Source: Phycisphaeraceae bacterium
GTDB taxonomy: Bacteria > Planctomycetota > Phycisphaerae > Phycisphaerales > Phycisphaeraceae
Direction: 5' to 3'
DNA: 64,000 nucleotides
Assembly: GCA_029260595.1 (NCBI GenBank)
Contig: JAJDCY010000010.1
Span: forward strand, 731,675-795,674
Positions 1 to 8,361 of the stretch are shown here, in pieces. The position numbers and the translations under genes were made by a program. The notes beneath the pieces are model-generated. The model was not told the DNA's origin. It searched no databases and saw nothing but the letters and a program-made list of their open reading frames with translations. The stretch's first letter is position 1. Each line of letters opens with the position of its first letter.

Positions 1-1
1 A

Positions 2-658
2 TTCGCCAGGCCGGCGGTGGTGCTTAGTTTCCGCGACGGCGTTGCGGCCGGCTCGGCACGGAGCGTGCCGGGTGTCTCGATGCACGCCGCGCTGGAGCAT
101 TGCCGGCAGGATCTCGACACCTATGGCGGGCATACGATGGCTGCGGGGATGCGATTGGCCCTCGATCGGGTCGACGCATTCCGCGAGCGATTCACACAAT
201 ATGTTGGCGAACAACTGGCCGAAGGCGATCTGATCGCCACGGTCGACGTTGACTTGGCCTGCGAGTTGGACGACCTGTCCGTGCCGGTCGTCGAGCAGAT
301 CGAGAGTTTCGCCCCGTTTGGACAATCAAACCCCCGGCCGGTGCTAATCGCGTTCGGATTGATCGTTGATCAGGAACCGAAGCTTGTCGGCGCACACGGG
401 CAGCACCTGCGATTGTCTTTGCGGCAGGGCAATCGAGTCATGTCGGCCGTCGGATTTGGCCTGGGCGACCTGGCGGAGCACCTGGCACGGGGCGCGACGA
501 TCGATGCCGTGTTCGAGCCCCGCCTAAACGCTTGGCGCGGGCGTCGCTCCGCGGAGCTTCATCTGAAAGACTTCCGTTCCACCCAGCCCGAGCCGGTGAT
601 CGATGTTGTGGTGAATCCTAAGATCGTGTCGACGGGCCCGGCTCGCCTTGTCAAATGA
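2..658 (+). CDS. recJ: Single-stranded-DNA-specific exonuclease RecJ, C-terminal part
   Basis: This is the 3' end of a gene whose start lies outside the window; the frame is open from base 2. RecJ degrades single-stranded DNA 5' to 3' in recombinational repair and mismatch repair. About 218 residues are visible. They include the DHHA1-region glycine motif GGHTMAAG, which follows a typical ARPAVVLSF strand, and then the C-terminal RecJ OB-type domain with the family signature PFGQSNPRPV. The catalytic DHH motifs would be upstream of the window. The stop codon overlaps the stop of the convergent smpB by a few bases, so no terminator lies between them. Identification rests on these two motifs and their order; the family is clear. 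Confidence 0.88.
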   Translation, partial: FARPAVVLSFRDGVAAGSARSVPGVSMHAALEHCRQDLDTYGGHTMAAGMRLALDRVDAFRERFTQYVGEQLAEGDLIATVDVDLACELDDLSVPVVEQIESFAPFGQSNPRPVLIAFGLIVDQEPKLVGAHGQHLRLSLRQGNRVMSAVGFGLGDLAEHLARGATIDAVFEPRLNAWRGRRSAELHLKDFRSTQPEPVIDVVVNPKIVSTGPARLVK

Positions 659-1133
659 CTTTGCGCGTCATGCCGCGTCGGATGTCCCGGTCGGCATCGC
701 GGCTCTTGACCTTCTGCCGCTTGTCGTAGTGTTTTTTCCCGGTCGCCACGCCGAGTTCCAGTTTCACCATCCCGCGCACGAAGTACATCGCCAGCGGGAC
801 CAGCGTCGTCCCCTTGGCCGAAGTAGCGCCGACCAGCTTCGCGATCTGCCGCTTGTGGGCCAGCAGCTTCCGCGCGCGCAGCGGCTCGTGGGCGTTTGTC
901 CCCGATGAGTGGGCGTATTGCGGGATGTCCACGTTGTACAGGAACAGCTCCATCCGCTTCGGATCGACCCGCGCGAACCCCTCCGCCAACGAGACCTGTG
1001 CGCTGCGGATGCTCTTGACCTCGCTGCCGCGCAGCGCGATCCCGACCTCGAGCTTCTCGAGGATGTTGTAGTCGTGCCACGCCCGCCGGTTGTTAATGTG
1101 CGGGGTCTGATTCTGTTTGCTGTTCTTAGCCAT
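651..1133 (-). CDS. smpB: SsrA-binding protein SmpB
   Basis: SmpB binds tmRNA and delivers it to stalled ribosomes for trans-translation. The 160-residue protein has the usual length. It shows the family blocks NRRAWHDYNI, ALRGSEVKSIR and HEPLRARKLLAHK, and ends in the basic tail KSRDADRDI, which folds into the decoding centre. A longer in-frame ORF begins at 1196, but the ATG at 1133 gives the typical MAKN start. A -35/-10-like pair ends 13 bases before that ATG, which supports the shorter form with a very short leader. It is the last gene of a minus-strand block that includes yidC and mnmE. No tmRNA gene was found nearby. The 3' end overlaps the convergent recJ. Confidence 0.95.
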   Translation of the reverse strand: MAKNSKQNQTPHINNRRAWHDYNILEKLEVGIALRGSEVKSIRSAQVSLAEGFARVDPKRMELFLYNVDIPQYAHSSGTNAHEPLRARKLLAHKRQIAKLVGATSAKGTTLVPLAMYFVRGMVKLELGVATGKKHYDKRQKVKSRDADRDIRRGMTRKVI

Positions 1134-1146
1134 CGGATCGAGCGAG

Positions 1147-1175
1147 AGGATACGTGACCCACCGGGGCCTGTCAG
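1147..1175 (-). promoter_or_regulatory. Candidate smpB promoter with very short leader
   Basis: On the minus strand, CTGACA at 1170-1175 and TATCCT at 1147-1152 are separated by 17 bases. They match the sigma-70 consensus at 5 of 6 and 4 of 6 positions. The predicted transcript start is about 6-7 bases before the smpB ATG, which has no Shine-Dalgarno sequence. The site lies in the gap between mnmE and smpB. Confidence 0.4.
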
Positions 1176-1199
1176 CCGACCGACGGTTACCGCCACCCG

Positions 1200-2588
1200 C
1201 TACTTGCCGATGCAAAACGTGGCGAACACGCGCCCGATCACATCGTCCGCACTGATCTGCCCGGCGATCCCCGCCAGGTGGTCCAGCGCCTCACGCAGTG
1301 CCACCGCGATCAATTCGGGGTCTCTAAGCTGCCCGCCGGTACGCTGAGATCCGATCGATCCGTCGGCCGCAGTCAGGCTGCACATCGCCGCATCGATCGC
1401 CGATTCATGACGCGGCATTAGCGCCAGTGAGCCGGCCGATACACTAACGGCTCGATCCGCGAGCCGGCCGAAGATCGTGTTTCGTAATGCGTCCAGCCCC
1501 TCGCCGGTCACAGCGCTGACGGAGACATCGCCCGCCTTGGTCTCAACGGTGCCGGTGCGATCGCACTTGGATCGGACCCGGATCACGGGCGCGTCGGGCG
1601 GCGTTGCGATCAGTTGGTCGGGGCGGCTGCCGTCATCAATCAGCAGGACCGCGTCCGCTGTCTCGATCGCACGTTTGGCCGCGCTGTCGGCTTGTTGGGC
1701 GAGTGTGTCGGACGGCGTGTCGATGCCGGCAAGATCAACCAGCATGATTTCAACGCGCCGCCCGCCCACCCCATCAATCGTCAGTGGCTCGGCCAACAGG
1801 TCGCGTGTCGTGCCGGGGGCGGCGTCAACGACCGCCCGCCGCCTGCCCAGCAGCGCATTAAAGAGGGTGCTCTTGCCCGCGCTAGGTGCCCCGGCCAACA
1901 CGACGCGCGGGATCGCTTCGATCGCCCCCCAGGCTCTGCTGTTGGTTCGTAGTTTCTGTAGCTCGGCGATCAACGCCGCGAGACCTTGAGCGAGCGCCTC
2001 CGGTGTGATTGCGACAACATCATCCTGGTCGGAAAAATCAATCCCCGCTTCGACCAGCGCAAGCAGGTTAGCCAATCGATCGGACAGATCGGTGGTGCTG
2101 CCCGTTAGCCGGCCGGATCGCAGCTGGGTTGCTGCGCGCAACTCGGTATCGCTGCACGCCGCGATCGTCGCGTGCACCCCTTCGGCCTGCGTGAGATCGA
2201 GCTTGCCCGCCACAAACGCCCGGTAGGTGAACTCCCCCGGCTCAGCCAGGCGAGCACCCAGGCCAATCAGGAATCCGACCAATCGATCAAGCAGTGCGGG
2301 GCTCCCCGGGCACTGAATCTCAGCCATATCCTGCCCGGTGTAGCTATTCGGGCCGGCGTACTGCGCGATCAGAACCGGTACCGAGCGTGACGCACCAGCG
2401 CTGTGAGGCGTCGGGTTGATCCGGATGCTGCTGAGTCGCAGGCGCGCCGATTCGTCGCGCGCGGTGCGCGGGTCTTCGATTGTCTTGAGAATAGTGGTGA
2501 CGCCCGGGCCGGACAGTCTGACCAGCCCGCGTAGTGACCGGCCGGGCGGGGAGCTCACCGCGACGATCGTGTCGTCCGGCGCGGTCAT
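1200..2588 (-). CDS. mnmE: tRNA uridine-5-carboxymethylaminomethyl(34) synthesis GTPase MnmE
   Basis: MnmE, with MnmG, modifies the wobble uridine of certain tRNAs in the cytosol. The 462-residue protein has the N-terminal folate-binding domain (APGEFTYRAF-like block near residues 116-125), a helical domain, and an inserted G domain. The G domain shows Walker A GAPSAGKS (233-240), TTRD (260-263) and DLAG (285-288). It ends with the diagnostic FCIGK, whose cysteine is essential in the family. The G4 guanine-recognition motif reads SKCD (340-343) instead of the usual NKxD, an Asn to Ser change. The start codon overlaps the stop of yidC in an ATGA arrangement, which indicates translational coupling. 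The yidC-mnmE adjacency is common in bacteria. Confidence 0.95.
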   Translation of the reverse strand: MTAPDDTIVAVSSPPGRSLRGLVRLSGPGVTTILKTIEDPRTARDESARLRLSSIRINPTPHSAGASRSVPVLIAQYAGPNSYTGQDMAEIQCPGSPALLDRLVGFLIGLGARLAEPGEFTYRAFVAGKLDLTQAEGVHATIAACSDTELRAATQLRSGRLTGSTTDLSDRLANLLALVEAGIDFSDQDDVVAITPEALAQGLAALIAELQKLRTNSRAWGAIEAIPRVVLAGAPSAGKSTLFNALLGRRRAVVDAAPGTTRDLLAEPLTIDGVGGRRVEIMLVDLAGIDTPSDTLAQQADSAAKRAIETADAVLLIDDGSRPDQLIATPPDAPVIRVRSKCDRTGTVETKAGDVSVSAVTGEGLDALRNTIFGRLADRAVSVSAGSLALMPRHESAIDAAMCSLTAADGSIGSQRTGGQLRDPELIAVALREALDHLAGIAGQISADDVIGRVFATFCIGK

Positions 2589-4690
2589 CGGCCCTTGCGG
2601 CGCTTGGGGCGGTTGCGTTGACCGGACCCGCCCGAGGCCTTGCCCCCGCCGCGTTGCTCCATCATCTGGCGCTGCTTGGCTTCGAGCGCCTTTTGCATAC
2701 GGTCCCTGAACCCGCCGGGCTTGGGCGGCTTGCGCTTGTCGTCGAACAGTGTCCCGGCTTCCTCTTCGCGCTTGATGTGGCGACGCACGACATACCCGTC
2801 AACGATCCCCGCGAACGTCGACGCCAGGATGTACAAGGTCAGTCCGCACGGCGCCGAGTACAGGAAGATCGGGAACAGCAGCACGGTGAACTTCATGATC
2901 TTCTGCTGCTGGGCGGCTTGTTCGTTCGCCGGGGGCGGCGTGGTGAGTTTCTGCTGGATCAGGAACACACCGGCCATGAGCAGGGGGATGATGTTGATGC
3001 CGCTGAACTTCGGGTTGATGAAATACAGGGGGAGCGTGAAGCCTTCCCCACTGAACCGGATGAACTGATCGGGGCTGGACAGGTCGCCGAGAAACGCCCA
3101 ATGCCCGCCGCTGATCGCCTGGAAGAACCCGTAAAACGCCTGCTGGTGGCGTAGCTCGATCGCGTAGTAGAGCATCGCGTACAGCGCGATCCAGATCGGT
3201 GTTTGCAGGAACATCGGCAGGCAGCCGAGCATGTTCGCCGGGTTGATGTTCTTCTCGCGGAACAGCTTGACCTGCTCTTGCTGGTACCGCTGCTGGTCGT
3301 CGGCGTACTTCTTCTTGAGTTTCTCCAACTCCGGCTGCAGGGCCTGCATCTGCTTGCCCATCTTCATCATGTTGATCTGCGACTTCTTCGTGATCGGGTG
3401 CAGGATCAATCGCACGACCAGCACCAGGATGATGATCGACACCGCCCAGTCGAACGTGATCCCGTGCAGGAATTTGAGGAAACTCAGCAACCCTTTTGCT
3501 AACGGCTGGAACGTACACAGCGCGCAGCCAAGCTCGTAGATGATCAGTTTGCCGAACCCCAACGACTGGTAGGGCTCGGTCTCGAAGATCTCGCTCTTGC
3601 GCGGTCCGGTATATAGAGACACGTCCAACTGGCCGGTTGCATCCGGAGCGATCTCCAGCGGTCGGCTCGTCAACGACAACGCGAGTGTCGCCGCTTTGCC
3701 GTCGGCTGATCGTCCCAAGGTCTCGATCCCGAGCTTGGGAAAAATCGTATCCAGCCCGGGCACGTGTGACCGATCGCTTACCGTGGCCCGCCCGGCGATA
3801 CCCGCGTGAACCGACATCGCGAAATAGCGGTTGAGCGAGGCGACCCAGACGAGCTGGCGCTGTTCGGGCAGAGAATCGTTTGGCCAAAAGGGCTTGCCGT
3901 TGAGCACATCCTGCCGCGAGACATACGCATTCTTGGAGAACACGATCTCGCCGTCAGGGTCATACTCGAGGTCGCGATACCCGGCCATGAGCATGCGGCG
4001 GTCGCCGAGATAATCCGCGTCGTCGGGCGCATCGCCCTGGGCGTACTGACTCCAGACAACGCTTAGCGGCTCATCGGTGTGATTGATAAATCGTTGGGAG
4101 CAGCGCAGCTCGTAGTCATCCGGCGACAGCGAGTATGCCCGGCGGATCTCCAGCGCCGGCTCGCCGGCGTCGTCAACGACCGTCAGCGCGTACACCGCGC
4201 GTGTAAAGACACGTTGGCGTGGCTGGTTCGGCGGCGGTTCGAGCGTCGTGCGGTACTGATCCGGCTCGATCAGCTCCCACCGCGCGTCGGCCAGGCTCAG
4301 CTTCTGGTCATTGATCGTGACCGACCGTGCGGCGAACGGGTAGATGAACCGGTGCTGCTCGGGTTCGGGCAGGGGTGTGGCCGACTGGATGAGGTAAGGC
4401 GTTTCGCCCCGTGCCTCGGTCATGTAATCGGTCAGGCGGATGTTGAGGATCGACGCGCCCCAACCGCTCAACTCGACCTGCATCTTGAACGGCGTTTCGG
4501 AATCGACCGAACCGAGCGTGGCGACCTTGGCGACTTCGGCGGGCGCCAGCCGAAGCGCGGGCGCCGATTCGGTCTGCGGATCATCGACGATGATCGCCGA
4601 AGCGAGGCTGCGCGACGCCGCGCCCGGCAACCACCCACCGGCGAGCGCGAAAAAGATACCGATCGCTGGGAGAGATAGCCCGGGTTTCAA
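2585..4690 (-). CDS. yidC: Membrane protein insertase YidC
   Basis: YidC inserts and folds inner-membrane proteins, alone or with SecYEG. The 701-residue protein begins with a hydrophobic segment (about residues 5-30). A long periplasmic beta-sandwich domain follows to about residue 385. The conserved membrane core comes next: a first segment near FDWAVSIIILVLVV, the cytoplasmic hairpin rich in Lys and Gln, the LGCLPMFLQTPIWIALY block, and later segments ending near LYILASTFAGIVDGYVV. The C-terminal tail of about 60 residues is very basic and Gly-rich, as in YidC proteins that bind ribosomes directly. It overlaps mnmE by 4 bases. A TATACT -10-like hexamer lies about 50 bases upstream. Confidence 0.95.
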   Translation of the reverse strand: MKPGLSLPAIGIFFALAGGWLPGAASRSLASAIIVDDPQTESAPALRLAPAEVAKVATLGSVDSETPFKMQVELSGWGASILNIRLTDYMTEARGETPYLIQSATPLPEPEQHRFIYPFAARSVTINDQKLSLADARWELIEPDQYRTTLEPPPNQPRQRVFTRAVYALTVVDDAGEPALEIRRAYSLSPDDYELRCSQRFINHTDEPLSVVWSQYAQGDAPDDADYLGDRRMLMAGYRDLEYDPDGEIVFSKNAYVSRQDVLNGKPFWPNDSLPEQRQLVWVASLNRYFAMSVHAGIAGRATVSDRSHVPGLDTIFPKLGIETLGRSADGKAATLALSLTSRPLEIAPDATGQLDVSLYTGPRKSEIFETEPYQSLGFGKLIIYELGCALCTFQPLAKGLLSFLKFLHGITFDWAVSIIILVLVVRLILHPITKKSQINMMKMGKQMQALQPELEKLKKKYADDQQRYQQEQVKLFREKNINPANMLGCLPMFLQTPIWIALYAMLYYAIELRHQQAFYGFFQAISGGHWAFLGDLSSPDQFIRFSGEGFTLPLYFINPKFSGINIIPLLMAGVFLIQQKLTTPPPANEQAAQQQKIMKFTVLLFPIFLYSAPCGLTLYILASTFAGIVDGYVVRRHIKREEEAGTLFDDKRKPPKPGGFRDRMQKALEAKQRQMMEQRGGGKASGGSGQRNRPKRRKGR

Positions 4691-4737
4691 TCGTTCGCCT
4701 CGTGGGGGTGTCCGGCGGTGTCCGCGTCAGGGCGAAC

Positions 4738-4743
4738 AGTATA
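4738..4743 (-). promoter_or_regulatory. Candidate -10 element upstream of yidC
   Basis: TATACT on the minus strand matches the -10 consensus at 5 of 6 positions and would start transcription about 40 bases before the yidC ATG. No convincing -35 hexamer is visible at normal spacing. Confidence 0.3.
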
Positions 4744-4809
4744 GGACGCCCGCTGCGGCAGGGCGAGTCGATTGGCTGTGTTGTGATCTAATTGCGGGTT
4801 TAGCGGGCG

Positions 4810-6873
4810 CTACGCCTCGCCGAAGACAAGGCGGACCACGTCATAGAACAGTGTGATCAGAAATATCCCGCCGATCACTGCGAGCCCGACGTAAGTGATC
4901 GCGGCTTGGATCTCAGCGCGGACCGGTGAGCCCTTGAGCTTCTCGATCATCAACAGCACCATCAACCCGCCGTCAACGATCGGCAGTGGCAGGAAGTTGA
5001 TCACCGCCAGGTTCACGCTGATCAGACCGAGGAAGAACATCAGGTACGGGTAGCCCTGTTTGGCGAACCGCGTTCCCTCGTCCGTGATCCCGACCGGCCC
5101 GCGTAGATGTTTGGGTTTAACAGTCCCCTGCACCAGCCGACCCAGCGTCACGTAAGTCTGGAGCATGAACTGGCGCGTCTTGTGCAGGCCCATCATCGTC
5201 GCGTCGAGCGGGCTGCTCGTGGTGACCGGGACGAGCAGCATTTCAAACACCGGCAGTCCGCCCGCCGCGGAGGCCAGGGGGTCGGCCCACCCGATGCCCG
5301 CGATTAGATTCGGATCGACTGCGATCGACCCAACCGCCGGGGCTGTTTCCGCAAGATTCAACTGGTAGCCGACGCTGATCTCGATGGGTTGTTGAGCGGA
5401 CTCGGTTCCTTTATCGCTTTCTGGTGTTGCGTCTACCAATCCCGCGAGTAGGCGCTGCATCTCGCTGTAACTGGACACCGCCTGGCCGTTGATCGAAAGG
5501 ATCCGTGACCCGTGATTCAGGTTCAGCGTCCCCATCGGTGAGTCGGCGGTGGTTTGGCTGACGACAGGGATGCTTGTCGCCTCTGCGAGCATGACGCCGA
5601 GGCGCTTATTGCGGCCGGGTGTGATCGGAGCCAGATCAATCTTCTGCCCGTCGCGGAGCACCGTGATCGGGATCGCACGGTTGGGCGAAGCGGCCACGAC
5701 GTCCTTCACCTGATCGACTGTTGGCCATGGCGTGTCACCGATTTTCGCGAGCACATCACCAGCTTCGACTCCGCCCGCCTGAGCCGGTGACTTTGGCGAG
5801 ACGCCCTGTATCTGCGTTGCCGGGACCAGGCCCAGCAGGTTCGGTGGGGCGTTGGTTTCACTCGTTAAGATTGGTTTCGCGGCGACTGTGATCCGCACTG
5901 AGGGTTTGGAGCCGGCCGCGTCTGAAAAACGTACCTCGACCGGTTCTCCGGCCGCGGCGATGATCGCCTGTTCCAGTTGGTCGTATCGTTGGATGGGCCG
6001 CTTGCCGACGTGGGTTGCGACCATGTCCGGCTTGACCCCCGCATCGGCGATCAATGCCGGTAGCGACCTGCCCTTACCCGGCGTCCGCACGGTCAACGAT
6101 ACCGGCCGCCCGATACCCAGTGTGAGTAGGCCGGACTTCGGATCCTTTTTGGGAGCGATGTTATACAGCAACGGCCCGGAAGCACCGTCACGATCGATTG
6201 TCATCTCGATCGTCTGCCCACCCTTGGCCAGGGCTGCATTCACGGCAACATCGGCGAAGTCCGTTGTCTTGACGCCGTCGATCATGGTGACGCGGTCACC
6301 GGCACGCAGCCCGAGGTAGGTTTCATCGCCCTCGTGCCCGCTCGCATACGACGTTGCGGCCGGGCTGCCCGGTTGCACACCGCCGACCAGCGCGGGCGGG
6401 AACTCAACACCCGACATAAACGCAATGACGAAAAACACCACGCCGAATATCAGGTTCATGATCACGCCGGCGCTGATCACACACGCCCGCGCCCACACCG
6501 GTTTGCGAGTGAACGACCGCTCGTCTTCGCTGTCGGCGTCGGGGTTCAGGTCTTCCTGGCCGAGCATCTTGACGTAGCCGCCCAGGGGCATCCAGTTCAG
6601 CCGATACTCCGTCTCGCCCATGGATTCCGGGTCCGCACCGTCGTCGAGCCGCTTCTGATACTCCTGCTCGGTCGAGCCTTTGCGCAGACCAATCCCTTTT
6701 CGCCAGGCGACCACGCTGTGCCCGAACCCGACCGCGAACTGCGTCACCTTGATCCCCACAAGCTTGGCCACAACGTGGTGGCCCAACTCGTGGATGAAGA
6801 TTAAAAAACCGAAGCCGACCAGTAGGCCGACCAGCGGCCAGGTCGAGTTGAAGATGTCCGCGAGGTAGTCCAT
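4810..6873 (-). CDS. rseP: RIP metalloprotease RseP (site-2 protease, M50) with expanded PDZ region
   Basis: RseP-type proteases cut transmembrane segments of anti-sigma factors and of remnant signal peptides. The zinc motif HELGH is at residues 28-32 inside the first membrane segment. The second conserved motif, LPLPIVDGG, is near the C-terminus within the NxxPxPxLDG-type block. At 687 residues it is much longer than the usual 360-450. The extra length is a periplasmic region that I read as up to four PDZ-like modules: two clear (around AGDRVTMIDG and AGDVLAKIGD) and two weaker (around KPDMVATHVG and HGSRILSING). It sits directly downstream of dxr, a widely conserved neighbour. The family call is firm; the PDZ count is inference. 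Confidence 0.93.
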   Translation of the reverse strand: MDYLADIFNSTWPLVGLLVGFGFLIFIHELGHHVVAKLVGIKVTQFAVGFGHSVVAWRKGIGLRKGSTEQEYQKRLDDGADPESMGETEYRLNWMPLGGYVKMLGQEDLNPDADSEDERSFTRKPVWARACVISAGVIMNLIFGVVFFVIAFMSGVEFPPALVGGVQPGSPAATSYASGHEGDETYLGLRAGDRVTMIDGVKTTDFADVAVNAALAKGGQTIEMTIDRDGASGPLLYNIAPKKDPKSGLLTLGIGRPVSLTVRTPGKGRSLPALIADAGVKPDMVATHVGKRPIQRYDQLEQAIIAAAGEPVEVRFSDAAGSKPSVRITVAAKPILTSETNAPPNLLGLVPATQIQGVSPKSPAQAGGVEAGDVLAKIGDTPWPTVDQVKDVVAASPNRAIPITVLRDGQKIDLAPITPGRNKRLGVMLAEATSIPVVSQTTADSPMGTLNLNHGSRILSINGQAVSSYSEMQRLLAGLVDATPESDKGTESAQQPIEISVGYQLNLAETAPAVGSIAVDPNLIAGIGWADPLASAAGGLPVFEMLLVPVTTSSPLDATMMGLHKTRQFMLQTYVTLGRLVQGTVKPKHLRGPVGITDEGTRFAKQGYPYLMFFLGLISVNLAVINFLPLPIVDGGLMVLLMIEKLKGSPVRAEIQAAITYVGLAVIGGIFLITLFYDVVRLVFGEA

Positions 6874-6921
6874 TCGTAAGTCCGGCTGAGTCTGTAACAG
6901 TCCAACGCGGGTCGGCTGTGC

Positions 6922-8259
6922 TTAGATTTCGATCATCTGGTCAACAAATCTTCGAGCCACCGCGTCCGCATCAAGTACCGACTGCAGCGACTCCACCGGC
7001 TGAGGTTTGATCGCGTCAAGTGTCTTGGCGACCAGTTCCACGATACGTCCGAATTTGATCTTATGTTCAAGAAACGCCGCGACGGCCGCCTCATTCGCCG
7101 CGTTAAAGACCGCTCCCGCCGTCCCACCCGCCTCAATCACCCGGTATGCCAGCCCCAGCGAGGGGAACTTTTCGGGGTCAGGCTGATGGAACTCCAGTGT
7201 AGTTAATGTCGGCCAATCCATCGCGTCACTGCACCCGGCCGGGCGGTGGGGGTATGACAGGGCGTATTGGATCGGCGTCCGCATATCCGGTGGCCCCATT
7301 TGTGCGAGCACCGACCGATCGGCGAATTCGACAAAGCTATGCACGATCGATTGCGGGTGGATGATCACGCCGATCTTCTCAGCCCCCAGCCCGAACAGCC
7401 AATGCGCCTCGATGATCTCGAGCGCCTTGTTCATCATCGTCGCCGAGTCGATCGTGATCTTCGGGCCCATCTTCCACGTGGGGTGGCGTAGCGCTTGTTC
7501 GACGGTCGCGTTGCGGACCTCATCAATCGGTGTGTGCAGAAACGGTCCGCCAGAGGCGGTCAATACGATCCGTTGCACATCCGATCGGTCGGCTGAGTCC
7601 GTTCGCCCGGCCTGCCCATTGAGGCATTGGAAGATCGCGGAGTGCTCGCTATCAACGGGGATCAACTGTGCGCGGTGTTGCTTGACCATCGGCGTGACCA
7701 ACGCGCCGGCTGCGACGAGGGTTTCTTTGTTCGCCAACCCGACGCGCATCCCCTTGCGGATCGCCGCGATCGTCGCCGGCAGACCGGCGCTGCCAACCAC
7801 GGCGGCGCTGACGTCTGTGGCGTCGATCTCTTGAACCATCCGCTCCGCCGCGTCCGAGCCGGCAAAAACCTTCACGCCGGGCAATGCGTCCTGCAGCGCG
7901 CCGCGGGCGTCGCTCGATGCGATCGCCACTGCGGGCACACCGAAGTCGCGCGCTTGGTGGACTAGCAGATCGATGTTGCGCCCGGCGGCGAGGCCGGCGA
8001 CTTCGATCGGCCCGACCGGGCCGCCATGACCGCCGCCCTTGCGACTGTTCTTCGATAGGGCACTCAGGTGTTCAACGACCTGTAATGTCTGCACCCCGAT
8101 GCTTCCGGTCGATCCGAGAACGATCAAACGTCGCGATCCCGCCTTCGCCGATCCACTGCGCTGCGACTCGATGTTCGGTAGTGTCACCGGCGTGCGCACC
8201 GACGCGGTCGGCGGCGCGGCTGATCGGTCGGGCGAGATGGGGCGAGCCGGGGTGTTCAT
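6922..8259 (-). CDS. dxr: 1-deoxy-D-xylulose 5-phosphate reductoisomerase
   Basis: Dxr converts DXP to 2-C-methyl-D-erythritol 4-phosphate, the committed step of the MEP isoprenoid pathway, using NADPH. The NADPH-binding motif LGSTGSIGVQTL begins near residue 48. The substrate and metal block VDSEHSAIFQCL and the flexible-loop region GPKITIDSATMMNK are intact. The protein is 445 residues, about 45 longer than typical, because of a Pro/Ser-rich N-terminal extension before the Rossmann fold. The extension may be non-native if a later start is used, but no good alternative ATG is present. It precedes rseP with a gap of 48 bases, suggesting co-transcription. Confidence 0.95.
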   Translation of the reverse strand: MNTPARPISPDRSAAPPTASVRTPVTLPNIESQRSGSAKAGSRRLIVLGSTGSIGVQTLQVVEHLSALSKNSRKGGGHGGPVGPIEVAGLAAGRNIDLLVHQARDFGVPAVAIASSDARGALQDALPGVKVFAGSDAAERMVQEIDATDVSAAVVGSAGLPATIAAIRKGMRVGLANKETLVAAGALVTPMVKQHRAQLIPVDSEHSAIFQCLNGQAGRTDSADRSDVQRIVLTASGGPFLHTPIDEVRNATVEQALRHPTWKMGPKITIDSATMMNKALEIIEAHWLFGLGAEKIGVIIHPQSIVHSFVEFADRSVLAQMGPPDMRTPIQYALSYPHRPAGCSDAMDWPTLTTLEFHQPDPEKFPSLGLAYRVIEAGGTAGAVFNAANEAAVAAFLEHKIKFGRIVELVAKTLDAIKPQPVESLQSVLDADAVARRFVDQMIEI

Positions 8260-8361
8260 ATACGCGGATTCATCGGTCGTGTGAAGCGGTGTTGTCAGAT
8301 GCGATGAGGGGCCGACCCGATACTTTCGCGAGCGGGTTGCTCACCTTGCCCGGTCCGCCCA

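Noticed and set aside
559-1162. Long overlapping frames opposite and inside smpB and recJ
   Set aside because: Arg/Pro-rich shadow frames typical of high-GC DNA; the smpB and recJ frames carry all family motifs.
2799-3887. A 362-codon minus-strand frame inside yidC
   Set aside because: It is a second frame over conserved YidC sequence, with no start signal and Arg/His/Pro-rich composition.
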